Shown in pieces: positions 35,839 to 43,975 of a stretch of DNA of 64,000 nucleotides (position 1 is the stretch's first letter; each line of letters begins with the position of its first letter). The notes below the pieces were generated by a model. The model was given only the letters and a program-made list of their open reading frames with translations. It had not been told where the DNA came from and did no database searches. The position numbers and the translations under genes were made by a program. This DNA comes from Paracoccaceae bacterium (GTDB lineage: Bacteria; Pseudomonadota; Alphaproteobacteria; Rhodobacterales; Rhodobacteraceae), in contig JAKVCO010000001.1 in the NCBI GenBank assembly GCA_022448245.1, positions 116,686-180,685 on the forward strand, in the 5' to 3' direction.

Positions 35839-36477
35839 GGCTGCCTCCTTTGGACGACAAGCCAACATAAAGCGCCACGGGGGTGGGGTGTGCCAAACAC
35901 TGCAACGCGCGCGGGGCGCGGGCTGCAAAGCCATTGTTGCTCATCACTGCCTCAGATATTTTTATCTGTTTCTTATCCGCGACTATGAATCATCACGCGG
36001 CAATGACGCAAGCGTGCTCGCACAGGTCTCTTCGCATTTTCGCCATTGTAAAGGACCGCACCCAACCACTATGCTTATTGGAGGCCGACGATTTCGCGGC
36101 TTACGCAAGTTTCTCCTTGGTCGTCCGTGTCAGGCAGCCAACTGCCACCGGGGCCAAAGGACTGAGAGTTAAGCCTTTCGAGGCTTCTGAAATACCGAAA
36201 GCGCCCCCACACGGGCAGCCTAGGACATGAACGGGCGCCGCGGCCGCACAGGCAGGGGCGCCGGAGACGTAAACGCGATGTTTCGCGCCGAACACCATAC
36301 CGCTCAAGGGCGGGAGACTGTATCAGAGTACCTCAGGGCCTCGAGCCCTAAACTCGTTCTGTCGGCGCAGCACGCTCACACCAGACATTCCCGCGGCCCC
36401 CAGGATACCCTCGTGGCCTTAACCCCGGAAACGGATGGCACGGGTCCTCCCGGCGCGCGCGAATGCAATAAGGCACC
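35839..36477 (+). promoter_or_regulatory. Long non-coding leader upstream of rne
   Basis: The 639 bases between the divergent GSCFA and rne starts have no convincing gene. A perfect hairpin with a UUCG-type loop (AAGCCT TTCG AGGCTT) lies at 36171-36186. A shorter AT-rich block around 35955-35990 could hold the promoter. RNase E genes in other bacteria carry long 5' leaders through which RNase E controls its own mRNA; that this leader does the same is an inference. Confidence 0.45.
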
Positions 36478-39174
36478 ATGGCAAAGAAGATGCTTATCGA
36501 TGCCACCCACGCGGAAGAGACCCGCGTTGTGGTGGTCGACGGAAACAAGGTCGAGGAATTCGACTTTGAAAGCCAAAACAAGCGGCAACTAGCCGGAAAC
36601 ATATACCTCGCAAAAGTCACCCGTGTGGAGCCATCGCTCCAGGCGGCCTTCGTGGACTACGGCGGTAACCGCCACGGCTTCCTCGCCTTCTCGGAAATCC
36701 ACCCGGACTACTACCAGATTCCCGTGGCCGACCGCGAAGCCCTTCTCGCAGAGGAGCGCGCCTACGCAGAAGCGCAGCGCAAGAAGGAAGAGGAAGAAGA
36801 GCCCAAGAAGAAGAGCCGTTCCCGTTCCCGGTCTAAGGCCAAGGCGGCCAAGACCGACGACGCTGTGACGTCCGAAGCGGTCGAGAGCGATATCGACGGC
36901 ATGGAAACCATCGATGTGCAGACCGAAGAGGGCTCCTCGCCGATGGAACTCGTCGCCGAGACGCCCGTCGATACGCCCGCATCCGGTGAGGATGAGGCGG
37001 ACGCTACCGCTGATGCCCCTGAGGCCGCAGAAGAAGCGCCCGCAGCAGCCGAGCAGGCGGAAGACGCAAGCGACGACGCAGCCGCCGTTCAGGGCGAAGA
37101 CGACGCGGAAGAGGGCACCAAAGCCAAGGGTGCTGATGCCTCCGAGAAAGACGACAGCATCGAATCCGTTGCCCAAGAGGACGACGAGGAAGAGGTGCGC
37201 CCGGTCCGCAAGCCGCGTCCGCGCCGCTACAAGATCCAGGAGGTCATGAAAGTCCGCCAGATCTTGCTCGTGCAGGTCGTCAAGGAAGAGCGCGGCAACA
37301 AAGGCGCGGCACTGACCACGTATCTGAGCCTCGCAGGCCGCTACTGCGTGCTCATGCCAAACACCGCGCGTGGTGGCGGCATCAGCCGCAAGATCACCAA
37401 CGCCACCGACCGCAAGAAGCTCAAAGAGATCGCCAACACGATCGAAGTGCCCGATGGCGCGGGCCTTATCGTGCGCACGGCAGGGGCCAAGCGCACCAAG
37501 ACCGAGATCAAGCGTGACTATGAATACCTGCAGCGCCTGTGGGAGCAGATCCGCGAGCTGACGCTGAAATCCACTGCGCCCGCCAAGATCTATGAAGAGG
37601 GCGACCTCATCAAACGCTCTATCCGTGATCTTTACGGCAAGGAGATCGACGAGGTCATTGTAGAGGGCGAGCGCGGTTACCGGTCGGCCAAGGACTTCAT
37701 GAAGATGATCATGCCGTCCCACGCCAAGAACGTGAAACACTACCAGGACGGTCTGCCGCTCTTTGCGCGCCATCAGGTGGAAGGTTACCTCGACGGGATG
37801 TTCAACCCGACGGTGCAGCTGCGGTCTGGTGGTTACATCGTCATCGGCATCACTGAGGCGCTTGTGGCGATCGACGTGAACTCCGGCAAGGCGACGAAAG
37901 AGGGCTCCATCGAGGAGACCGCGCTCAAGACGAATATGGAAGCGGCCGAAGAAGTGGCGCGCCAGCTCAGGCTGCGTGACCTCGCGGGCCTCATCGTCAT
38001 CGACTTCATCGACATGGAAGATCGTCGCAACAACGCGAAGGTCGAAAAGCTGATGAAGGACAAGCTCAAGACCGACCGCGCGCGCATTCAGGTGGGCCGC
38101 ATCTCGGGCTTTGGCCTCATGGAGATGAGCCGCCAACGTCTGCGCCCTGGCATGCTCGAGGCATCGACCCAGCCATGCCCGCATTGTCATGGCACGGGCC
38201 TCATCCGGTCGGACGACAGCATGGGTCTGACGATCCTGCGCCAGCTCGAGGAAGAGGGAACCCGCCGCCGGACGCGCGAAGTGCTCGTCACCGCGCCGGT
38301 CAAGATTGCGAACTTCCTGATCAACCAAAAGCGCGAATACATCGCGCAGATCGAAGCGCGCCACGGCATGTCGGTGCGTGTTGAAGCCGACCCGCATATG
38401 GTCAGCCCCGATTACACGGTCGAGAAATTCAAGACTGCCACGCGCGTCGTGGCCGAGGCGCCGGTTGTTACTGGTGACGCCTCGCTGATGGATGACTGGG
38501 ACGAGGCCGAGGAGGCAGCCGCCACCGAAGCCGAGACCGAAGCACCATCCGAGGACGCCGCAGACGCGGCACCCAAGAAGAAGCGCCGTCGCCGGCGTCG
38601 TCGTCGCGGTGGCGGCGGTGGAGCCAACGGTGAAAACGGTGCTGAGGGTCAGTCCGCTGAAGGTCAGTCCGCAGAGGGCGCCGAGGGAGAGGCTTCCGCA
38701 GAAGCTCCCGCCGCGGAAGAGGGTGCCGCTGAGGCCGCTGAGGCCACGGAAGCCGCCCCTGAGGGCGAGGCGCCTGCTGAGGAAGAAAAGCCCAAGAAGA
38801 GCAGCCGTTCACGCTCCCGCAGCCGCTCCAGGAAGGCAGCTGACGAGGCTCCCGCAGATGAAGCCGCTGAGGCACCTGCTGAAGCCGACGCCCCTGGGGA
38901 AGCGGAAGCTGAGCCGGCGGCAGAGGAGAAGCCTGCTCCGAAGAAGCGCACGCGCTCTCGGAAGAAAGCAGCCCCGAAAGAGGAAGCTCCAACTGAGGCA
39001 GCAGAAGCTGAGGCCCCGGCAGCAGAGGCGGAAGCCCCGGCAGAGCCAGAGCCTGCACCAGAACCCGTGCCTGAGCCTGTCGCAGAGGCAGCAGAGGCCG
39101 CGCCAGAGCCTGAGGCAGCCGCTGACGAGCCTGCCAAACCTAAGCGCAAAGGCTGGTGGTCGCTCGGCCGCTAA
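36478..39174 (+). CDS. rne: Ribonuclease E
   Basis: An 898-residue RNase E, the endonuclease and scaffold of the RNA degradosome. The S1 domain (from about residue 40) is split by an acidic, low-complexity insert (about 100-240) before VRQILLVQVVKEERGNKGAALTTYLSLAGRY. Catalytic aspartates are Asp466 (VAIDVNSGKAT) and Asp509 (IVIDFIDME). The zinc link is Cys567/Cys570 (CPHCHGTG). From about 680 the tail is Ala/Glu-rich with basic patches (KKKRRRRRRRR, SRSRSRSR), ending in the conserved GWWSLGR. Such tails bind RNA and partner enzymes. A strong terminator follows. Confidence 0.95.
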   Translation: MAKKMLIDATHAEETRVVVVDGNKVEEFDFESQNKRQLAGNIYLAKVTRVEPSLQAAFVDYGGNRHGFLAFSEIHPDYYQIPVADREALLAEERAYAEAQRKKEEEEEPKKKSRSRSRSKAKAAKTDDAVTSEAVESDIDGMETIDVQTEEGSSPMELVAETPVDTPASGEDEADATADAPEAAEEAPAAAEQAEDASDDAAAVQGEDDAEEGTKAKGADASEKDDSIESVAQEDDEEEVRPVRKPRPRRYKIQEVMKVRQILLVQVVKEERGNKGAALTTYLSLAGRYCVLMPNTARGGGISRKITNATDRKKLKEIANTIEVPDGAGLIVRTAGAKRTKTEIKRDYEYLQRLWEQIRELTLKSTAPAKIYEEGDLIKRSIRDLYGKEIDEVIVEGERGYRSAKDFMKMIMPSHAKNVKHYQDGLPLFARHQVEGYLDGMFNPTVQLRSGGYIVIGITEALVAIDVNSGKATKEGSIEETALKTNMEAAEEVARQLRLRDLAGLIVIDFIDMEDRRNNAKVEKLMKDKLKTDRARIQVGRISGFGLMEMSRQRLRPGMLEASTQPCPHCHGTGLIRSDDSMGLTILRQLEEEGTRRRTREVLVTAPVKIANFLINQKREYIAQIEARHGMSVRVEADPHMVSPDYTVEKFKTATRVVAEAPVVTGDASLMDDWDEAEEAAATEAETEAPSEDAADAAPKKKRRRRRRRRGGGGGANGENGAEGQSAEGQSAEGAEGEASAEAPAAEEGAAEAAEATEAAPEGEAPAEEEKPKKSSRSRSRSRSRKAADEAPADEAAEAPAEADAPGEAEAEPAAEEKPAPKKRTRSRKKAAPKEEAPTEAAEAEAPAAEAEAPAEPEPAPEPVPEPVAEAAEAAPEPEAAADEPAKPKRKGWWSLGR

Positions 39175-39193
39175 GCCACGCACCAAGAACACC

Positions 39194-39223
39194 ATAAGGC
39201 CCCGCCAACGTGCGGGGTCTTAT
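39194..39223. terminator. Bidirectional terminator between rne and the TusA-family gene
   Basis: Twelve-base arms ATAAGGCCCCGC and GCGGGGTCTTAT (one mismatch) enclose CAACGT. Each arm gives T-rich sequence on leaving the stem in either direction. It overlaps the last codons of the convergent gene. Confidence 0.8.
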
Positions 39224-39447
39224 GCTTTCCGGATCAGGAAAATCAGCTCGGGGCCGTCGATGTCGGAGCTCACCAGCTCGTGCCCGGCCTCGGCGCAGAA
39301 ATGGGGCATGTCCACCACAGCGGCAGGATCATCAGCCACGACGCGCAAGACCTGCCCAGGCGCTAAAGACTCCAGACGTTTACGTGCCTTGAGCACTGGC
39401 AAAGGGCACAACATCCCCAAAGCGTCGAGTTCAGCATCCCATTCCAT
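39220..39447 (-). CDS. TusA-family sulfur-carrier protein
   Basis: A 75-residue SirA/TusA fold protein: MEWDAELDALGMLCPLPVLKARKRLESLAPGQVLRVVADDPAA. The Cys of LGMLCPLPVLK is the persulfide site. TusA proteins relay sulfur for tRNA thiolation or other sulfur transfer. The start at 39447 places this motif at the normal distance. Divergent from ccdA, a thiol-redox gene, which is a usual neighbour in Rhodobacterales. Confidence 0.9.
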   Translation of the reverse strand: MEWDAELDALGMLCPLPVLKARKRLESLAPGQVLRVVADDPAAVVDMPHFCAEAGHELVSSDIDGPELIFLIRKA

Positions 39448-39540
39448 GACCCGCAGGTAGGGCGCCCTGTTACAAAGGTCCACAGAGATGTGAGGGATCG
39501 GCCCGTGACTTTCGCGCGCGCCCCTGCCATCTGTGCATCA

Positions 39541-40293
39541 ATGCTAGGCATCGATCTCATTGACGCAGCGCTGCTACCCGCCCTCGCCATCGCCCTCTTT
39601 GGAGGGCTGATTTCGTTTGCGAGCCCTTGCGTGCTGCCGATCGTGCCGCCTTATCTGGCCTATATGTCGGGCGTCTCTGTGACCGAGATGTCAGAGGTAC
39701 GCACTGCGCGCCGCAAGGCTTTGGTGGCGTCCGCGTTCTTTGTCTTCGGGCTCTCGACGGTGTTTTTGCTGCTGGGCTTCACGGCCTCAGCTTTGGGACG
39801 GTTCTTCTTGCAAGGGCAGGATTGGTTCGTTGTGGGCGCGGGCATCGTTGTGATGATCTTCGGCGCACACTTTATCGGTGTGTTCCGCATTGGCTTCCTC
39901 GATCGCGAGATGCGTATGGAAGCGGGCGACCGCGGTGGATCGGCCTTTGGGGCCTACGTCCTGGGCCTCGCCTTTGCCTTTGGCTGGACGCCGTGCCTGG
40001 GCCCGATCCTCGGCGCCATCCTGTCGATCGCCGCAACGGAGGCTGAGGCCGCTAAAGGCACCGCGCTGCTGGCGGTATATGCACTGGGTCTTGGCCTGCC
40101 GTTTATCCTCGTGGCGGCGTTCTTTCCCTCGCTCACGGGCGTCATGGCCTGGATGAAGCGTCACATGGAGCGGATTGAGCGCGTGATGGGCGTGCTCCTC
40201 TGGACCGTTGGCCTCATGATGGTCACCGGCCAGTTCACCGATTTCTCGTGGTGGCTGCTCGAGCGTTTCCCGGCTCTCGGCGCCATTGGATAA
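39541..40293 (+). CDS. ccdA: Cytochrome c biogenesis protein CcdA
   Basis: A 250-residue protein with six membrane segments, carrying the two redox Cys residues in SFASPCVLPIVPPYLAYMSG and AFGWTPCLGPILGAIL. It moves electrons from cytoplasmic thioredoxin across the membrane to periplasmic thioredoxin-like proteins for cytochrome c maturation. ATG at 39541 (MLGIDLIDAALLPALAIALFGG) is preferred to an upstream in-frame start at 39490. Confidence 0.9.
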   Translation: MLGIDLIDAALLPALAIALFGGLISFASPCVLPIVPPYLAYMSGVSVTEMSEVRTARRKALVASAFFVFGLSTVFLLLGFTASALGRFFLQGQDWFVVGAGIVVMIFGAHFIGVFRIGFLDREMRMEAGDRGGSAFGAYVLGLAFAFGWTPCLGPILGAILSIAATEAEAAKGTALLAVYALGLGLPFILVAAFFPSLTGVMAWMKRHMERIERVMGVLLWTVGLMMVTGQFTDFSWWLLERFPALGAIG

Positions 40294-40364
40294 AGGGCCA
40301 CAGGGCCGCGTTAACTTATTTTTGCCCCTTTCCCGCGATACCTTCGGCCCGCTAGGAGGGTGCT

Positions 40365-41573
40365 ATGGGTACGCAGCGACAGGTCAAACGACGCCGGGTG
40401 TTTTACCTCCCGGGCTATGACCCCATTCACCCGCGCCGCTACCGTGAACTCTACCGCAAGGAAGGCCGCGATCAGGCGTCCATCAGCGGGTATGAGATTT
40501 CGCTGAGCCCCAAGAGCCACGACAGCGCCAACTACGGCTGGCACGTGGACGCAGTGATCCAAGAAGAGCCCTGCACCGCAGATGTCGATGTGCTTGTTTG
40601 GTCCGATATCGTGCGCAACTCCATGGAGACGGGCATCCTTGGCACCTACGCACAGCTTGTGCGGACATCATGGACATACATCGCGCCCGGTGCGCTGCGC
40701 CGCCTCATGTGGCTTCGGAAGGGCCCCGTGATCGCGGCGCTCTATCCGATCGTGATGCTGCTTCTGCAGCTCCTGGCCGCGTGCATCGTCGCTGGCCTTG
40801 CCGCCTGGGCGCTAAGCAGGGCGCATCCGCTGGCGGCTTGGGCCGGGCTCGCGGCTATCCCGGCGGCACTGATGTGGTTTCGCTCGAAGGACGCCAAGCT
40901 TTACGCGTATTACCTGATGCACGACTACGCCTATTCTGCACAGCACGGCGGGGCCAACCCGCCCGAGCTTGAGGCGCGTATGGCTGAGTTCGGGGATATG
41001 ATCGCCGAGGCACTTACCTCGGGCGACACCGATGAAGTGCTCGTCGTGGGCCATTCCTCCGGCGCGCATCTGGGCGTGTCGATCCTGGCGGATCTCATTC
41101 GCGCAGGCAGGGTGCCCGCGGGCGGCCCGGCGCTTGGGTTCCTAACACTGGGGCAGGTGGTGCCCATGGTCTCCTTCCTGCCCGAGGCGCATCGCCTGCG
41201 CGCAGATCTGCAGTATCTGAGCACGCGGGAGGAGCTCGCCTGGGTGGACGTCACAGCACCCGGCGATGGCTGTGCCTTCGCGCTCTGTGATCCGGTGGCC
41301 GTTTCCGGCGTAGCACCTTCGGATCAGAAATGGCCGCTCGTCTTCTCGGCGGCCTTCACGCAGACCCTTTCGCCTGAGCGGTGGGAGGAGTTGAGGCGCC
41401 AGTATTTCCGCCTTCACTTCCAGTATCTCTGTGCCTTTGATCGGCCCAAGGATTACGACTACTTCCAGATCACGGCGGGCCCCATGACGCTCGCAGATCG
41501 CTACCGGGGCCGTGTGGCGTCCCGCAGCCGCATCGACATCCCAGCCTCTAAATTCACGAGCGTGGCCGCATGA
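40365..41573 (+). CDS. Membrane-anchored alpha/beta-hydrolase-like protein, coupled to a P450
   Basis: A 402-residue protein. The soluble N-terminus includes RRVFYLPGYDPIHPRRYRELYRKEG. Two membrane helices lie at about 128-148 and 152-168. The second soluble part has VLVVGHSSGAHLGVSILADL, with the GxSxG-type nucleophile elbow of alpha/beta hydrolases, then a late VDVTAPGDGCAFALCDPV that may hold the acid. GGAGGG precedes the ATG. The stop overlaps the start of the cytochrome P450 gene (ATGA). Substrate is unknown; the pairing suggests a shared lipid-like substrate. Confidence 0.8.
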   Translation: MGTQRQVKRRRVFYLPGYDPIHPRRYRELYRKEGRDQASISGYEISLSPKSHDSANYGWHVDAVIQEEPCTADVDVLVWSDIVRNSMETGILGTYAQLVRTSWTYIAPGALRRLMWLRKGPVIAALYPIVMLLLQLLAACIVAGLAAWALSRAHPLAAWAGLAAIPAALMWFRSKDAKLYAYYLMHDYAYSAQHGGANPPELEARMAEFGDMIAEALTSGDTDEVLVVGHSSGAHLGVSILADLIRAGRVPAGGPALGFLTLGQVVPMVSFLPEAHRLRADLQYLSTREELAWVDVTAPGDGCAFALCDPVAVSGVAPSDQKWPLVFSAAFTQTLSPERWEELRRQYFRLHFQYLCAFDRPKDYDYFQITAGPMTLADRYRGRVASRSRIDIPASKFTSVAA

Positions 41574-42904
41574 TCCCGCCCAAGCCCGAACCCCGCTCGG
41601 GCGAGGTGAGCCTGCGCCGCTATGTGCGCCTTTTCCGCGAGGACATTCTAAGCGCGCAGCCCGCGCGCCTCTACCGCGCGTGGATGGCGGAATTCAAAAC
41701 GCCGTTCTTTCGCAGCTTTCTCGTCAATGAGCCGCCGCTGGTGAAACGTGTGCTCAGCGGGCAGGTGGGGGAGTTCCCGAAGTCCACCCGTGTGAGCGAG
41801 GGCCTGCGACCGCTCCTCGGCAACTCCGTCTTCCTCACGAACGGCACGGAATGGGAACGTCAGCGCCGCATCATTTACCCCGCCTTCGAAGGCGGTCGCC
41901 TGAAGGAGACGTTCCCGGCGATGTGGGACGCTTCGAAGGCCATGGTTGCCCGTATGTCTGCAGGGGAGCAGGAGATCGAAGAGGCCGCCAGTTTCGCAGC
42001 CGCCGATGTCATCTTCCGCACGCTCTTCTCGCTACCGATAGAATCCGAGATCGCGGCGCGCACCTTTTGGGAGTTCCGCGCCTACCAACGCACGCAGCCC
42101 GTCGTGAACCTTGCCGCCTTCATCCCGCTGCCGCGCTGGATGCCGCGCCCTCACAAACGCAACACGCGCGCTTCGGCAGCAGCGATCCGCGGGCTGATCC
42201 GGCAACTTTGCGAGGCGCGTATGGCTGAGATCGCAGCTGGCACGGCTCCAGACGACCTCGCCACCAAGATTATGACCACGAAGGATCCCGAGACCGGTGA
42301 GACCTTCACGACCGAGGAGATGGTTGATCAAGTCGCGATCTTCTTTTTGGCGGGGCATGAGACCTCTGCCTCTGCGCTCGGCTGGGCGCTCTATCTGCTC
42401 GCCACCAATCCCGAGTGGCAGGAGAGGGTGGCCGAAGAAGCCAAGGACCTCACCGGCGACTTCGCACAGATCAGCAAGCTGCGCGTGACGCGCGATGTCT
42501 TCCGGGAGGCGCTGCGCCTGTATCCGCCTGTACCGATGATGGTGCGGGAGACGACGCGCCCACACACCTTCCGGGATCGTGCTGTGCCCACCGGCAGCCA
42601 GATCGTGCTGAGCCCCTGGCATCTGCATCGACATGAGCGCCTTTGGGACAATCCTGACGGCTTTGATCCCGCGCGGTGGAGCACTGAGAACGGCAAAGAG
42701 TGCATGCGTGACGCCTTCATTCCGTTCTCCGCCGGACCGCGTGTGTGTACCGGGGCGGGGTTTGCGATGGTTGAGGGGGTCTTGCTCTTGGCGCAGGCGG
42801 TGCGTGCGTTTCGTTTTGAGGCGACCGAGAAAGTGCCTGAACCTGCCGCGCATCTCACGGTGCGTGCCAAGAACGGCATTTGGCTGCACCTGACACGGCG
42901 CTGA
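41570..42904 (+). CDS. Cytochrome P450
   Basis: A 444-residue P450. The I-helix oxygen site is FFLAGHETSASALGWALY, the ExxR motif is EALRLYPPVPMMVRETTR, and the haem ligand is Cys393 in FSAGPRVCTGAGFAMVEG. It lacks an N-terminal membrane anchor, so it is soluble or anchored by its partner. No ferredoxin or reductase gene is near. It is translationally coupled to the membrane hydrolase-like gene. The substrate is unknown; this type resembles CYP families acting on fatty acids or terpenoids. Confidence 0.9.
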   Translation: MIPPKPEPRSGEVSLRRYVRLFREDILSAQPARLYRAWMAEFKTPFFRSFLVNEPPLVKRVLSGQVGEFPKSTRVSEGLRPLLGNSVFLTNGTEWERQRRIIYPAFEGGRLKETFPAMWDASKAMVARMSAGEQEIEEAASFAAADVIFRTLFSLPIESEIAARTFWEFRAYQRTQPVVNLAAFIPLPRWMPRPHKRNTRASAAAIRGLIRQLCEARMAEIAAGTAPDDLATKIMTTKDPETGETFTTEEMVDQVAIFFLAGHETSASALGWALYLLATNPEWQERVAEEAKDLTGDFAQISKLRVTRDVFREALRLYPPVPMMVRETTRPHTFRDRAVPTGSQIVLSPWHLHRHERLWDNPDGFDPARWSTENGKECMRDAFIPFSAGPRVCTGAGFAMVEGVLLLAQAVRAFRFEATEKVPEPAAHLTVRAKNGIWLHLTRR

Positions 42905-42943
42905 AATCTGACAATGTAGGGATGTGTTGCTGGGCCCCGGGGC

Positions 42944-43177
42944 TCAGCCAGACGTCGTGCGGGAAAGTAGATCGCGGAGCACGTAAAGACGGATCGCGGA
43001 AGCCAGCCCGCAATCGGTTCCACGGTCGGCATCGATTTCAGCAGCCAGCACGTTCAAAGGCTGCTTGTCGCGTGCGGCGATGGCCCGGAACTCCACCCAG
43101 AACTCATCCTCCATCGAAACCGAGGTGCGGTGGCCCCTCAGCGTCAGGGAGCGTTTCTTGGGGCGTCCTGAATTCAT
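42944..43177 (-). CDS. Ribbon-helix-helix domain protein
   Basis: A 77-residue protein: MNSGRPKKRSLTLRGHRTSVSMEDEFWVEFRAIAARDKQPLNVLAAEID, a ribbon-helix-helix (RHH_4 type) DNA-binding fold, followed by GLASAIRLYVLRDLLSR. ATG at 43177 overlaps the stop of the small gene upstream (ATGA), so it is chosen over ATG 43195. Last gene of the fumC operon; it may regulate that operon or a distant target. Confidence 0.8.
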   Translation of the reverse strand: MNSGRPKKRSLTLRGHRTSVSMEDEFWVEFRAIAARDKQPLNVLAAEIDADRGTDCGLASAIRLYVLRDLLSRTTSG

Positions 43178-43347
43178 GCGTCCGGTAAAACCCATCTTTG
43201 TCGACCTTCGGCCTGCAGATCCGCATAGGCGGCCAACAAACGCGGAAGGCGTGCCTTCGGATCCGCCATGTGCCGGCGCGCTACTTTCAGCGCCCGGCGG
43301 GAACGGCGCAGACGCCGCATTTCGCGAGTTGGTTTCTCTTTCAACAT
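43174..43347 (-). CDS. Small basic protein of 57 residues in the fumC operon
   Basis: A short frame: MLKEKPTREMRRLRRSRRALKV starts an Arg-rich N-terminus, then ARRHMADPKARLPRLLAAYADLQAEG. An AGAGG sequence lies 7 bases before the ATG at 43347. Its TGA overlaps the ATG of the RHH gene, strong evidence of real translation. No family recognised; the basic helix suggests RNA, DNA or ribosome contact. Confidence 0.6.
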   Translation of the reverse strand: MLKEKPTREMRRLRRSRRALKVARRHMADPKARLPRLLAAYADLQAEGRQRWVLPDA

Positions 43348-43424
43348 CACACAACCTCTTACCTTTGAGACTTTGCTAGCTGGTGAATTCGTCGAAAGAG
43401 CGCAGCGATCAGGGCGAATTTGTC

Positions 43425-43610
43425 TTAATTTTCGGGAATCCCGTCCCGTTTGTGGCCGTCCAGATGCGCTTTCTGCGCGTCTCGGCTGGCGCGATCAGCC
43501 TCCCTTTCGGCCTTTGTTCGGCCAAAGGCCACAGCATTGGCATCGGCTTTCGCACGCTTTTCGTCCTTAGCGCGCGCCTTGCGGGCTTTGTTGAGGTTCA
43601 CCACCGTCAT
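43425..43610 (-). CDS. DUF4169 family small protein
   Basis: A 61-residue charged helical protein: MTVVNLNKARKARAKDEKRAKADANAVAFGRTKAEREADRASRDAQKAHLDGHKRD. The NLNKARKARA..ANAVAFGRTKAE pattern is that of DUF4169, found downstream of fumC in many Rhodobacterales. The ATG overlaps the final stop of the VOC relic. Function is unknown. Confidence 0.85.
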   Translation of the reverse strand: MTVVNLNKARKARAKDEKRAKADANAVAFGRTKAEREADRASRDAQKAHLDGHKRDGIPEN

Positions 43611-43975
43611 GCCGCACCATACCGCAATTGCCACGAGATCCCAAAACGGTCCTCCACCTAAGCAAATCGCTCTGCAAAGTCATAGGTATCGGGCGGCATC
43701 AGAACAGGCCCGCCATCTTCCAGCACGCTGTACGCGGCATCCACGGCTTCAGCCGTGTCTAGGTCCACCATGAAGGACCAAGAGGGCGTCAGCGCAAACT
43801 CATGGGGGGCAGGGCTGTCGAGGAGGGTGAAGTCCTGCCCGCCAATCGAAAGCTGCCACAGCATCGCTGGCGGCGATGGAGGGGCGGCCGAAAGGCCCGG
43901 AAGGGCCTTTGACCAGCGTTCAATGGCGGCCTCAGCCACCCCGGAATGAAGCATTATGTGAGGGCGGACCCTCAT
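43607..43975 (-). pseudogene. PhnB/VOC-fold gene interrupted by one in-frame amber codon
   Basis: The frame opens at ATG 43975, overlapping the fumC stop, and gives [67 protein letters not shown], a PhnB-like VOC protein. A TAG at 43660-43658 then stands where the family has Trp (normally FGWVEDRFGVSWQ), and reading on gives VEDRFGISWQLRYGAA and a TGA that overlaps the DUF4169 ATG. A single TGG-to-TAG change explains the break. The shortened product lacks the last strand. Confidence 0.75.

Noticed and set aside
36227..36592. Plus-strand frame running over the rne start
   Set aside because: Overlaps the rne N-terminus in another frame, and its product resembles nothing.
36589..38397. 602-codon minus-strand frame inside rne
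   Set aside because: Antisense shadow of a GC-rich gene with strong third-position bias; no family match and no ribosome site.
9548..43975. Genome-wide recoding of TAG or TAA as sense
   Set aside because: TAG and TAA end several intact genes in this window (for example the SDR, DUF815 and MscS genes end in TAG), so recoding is unlikely.
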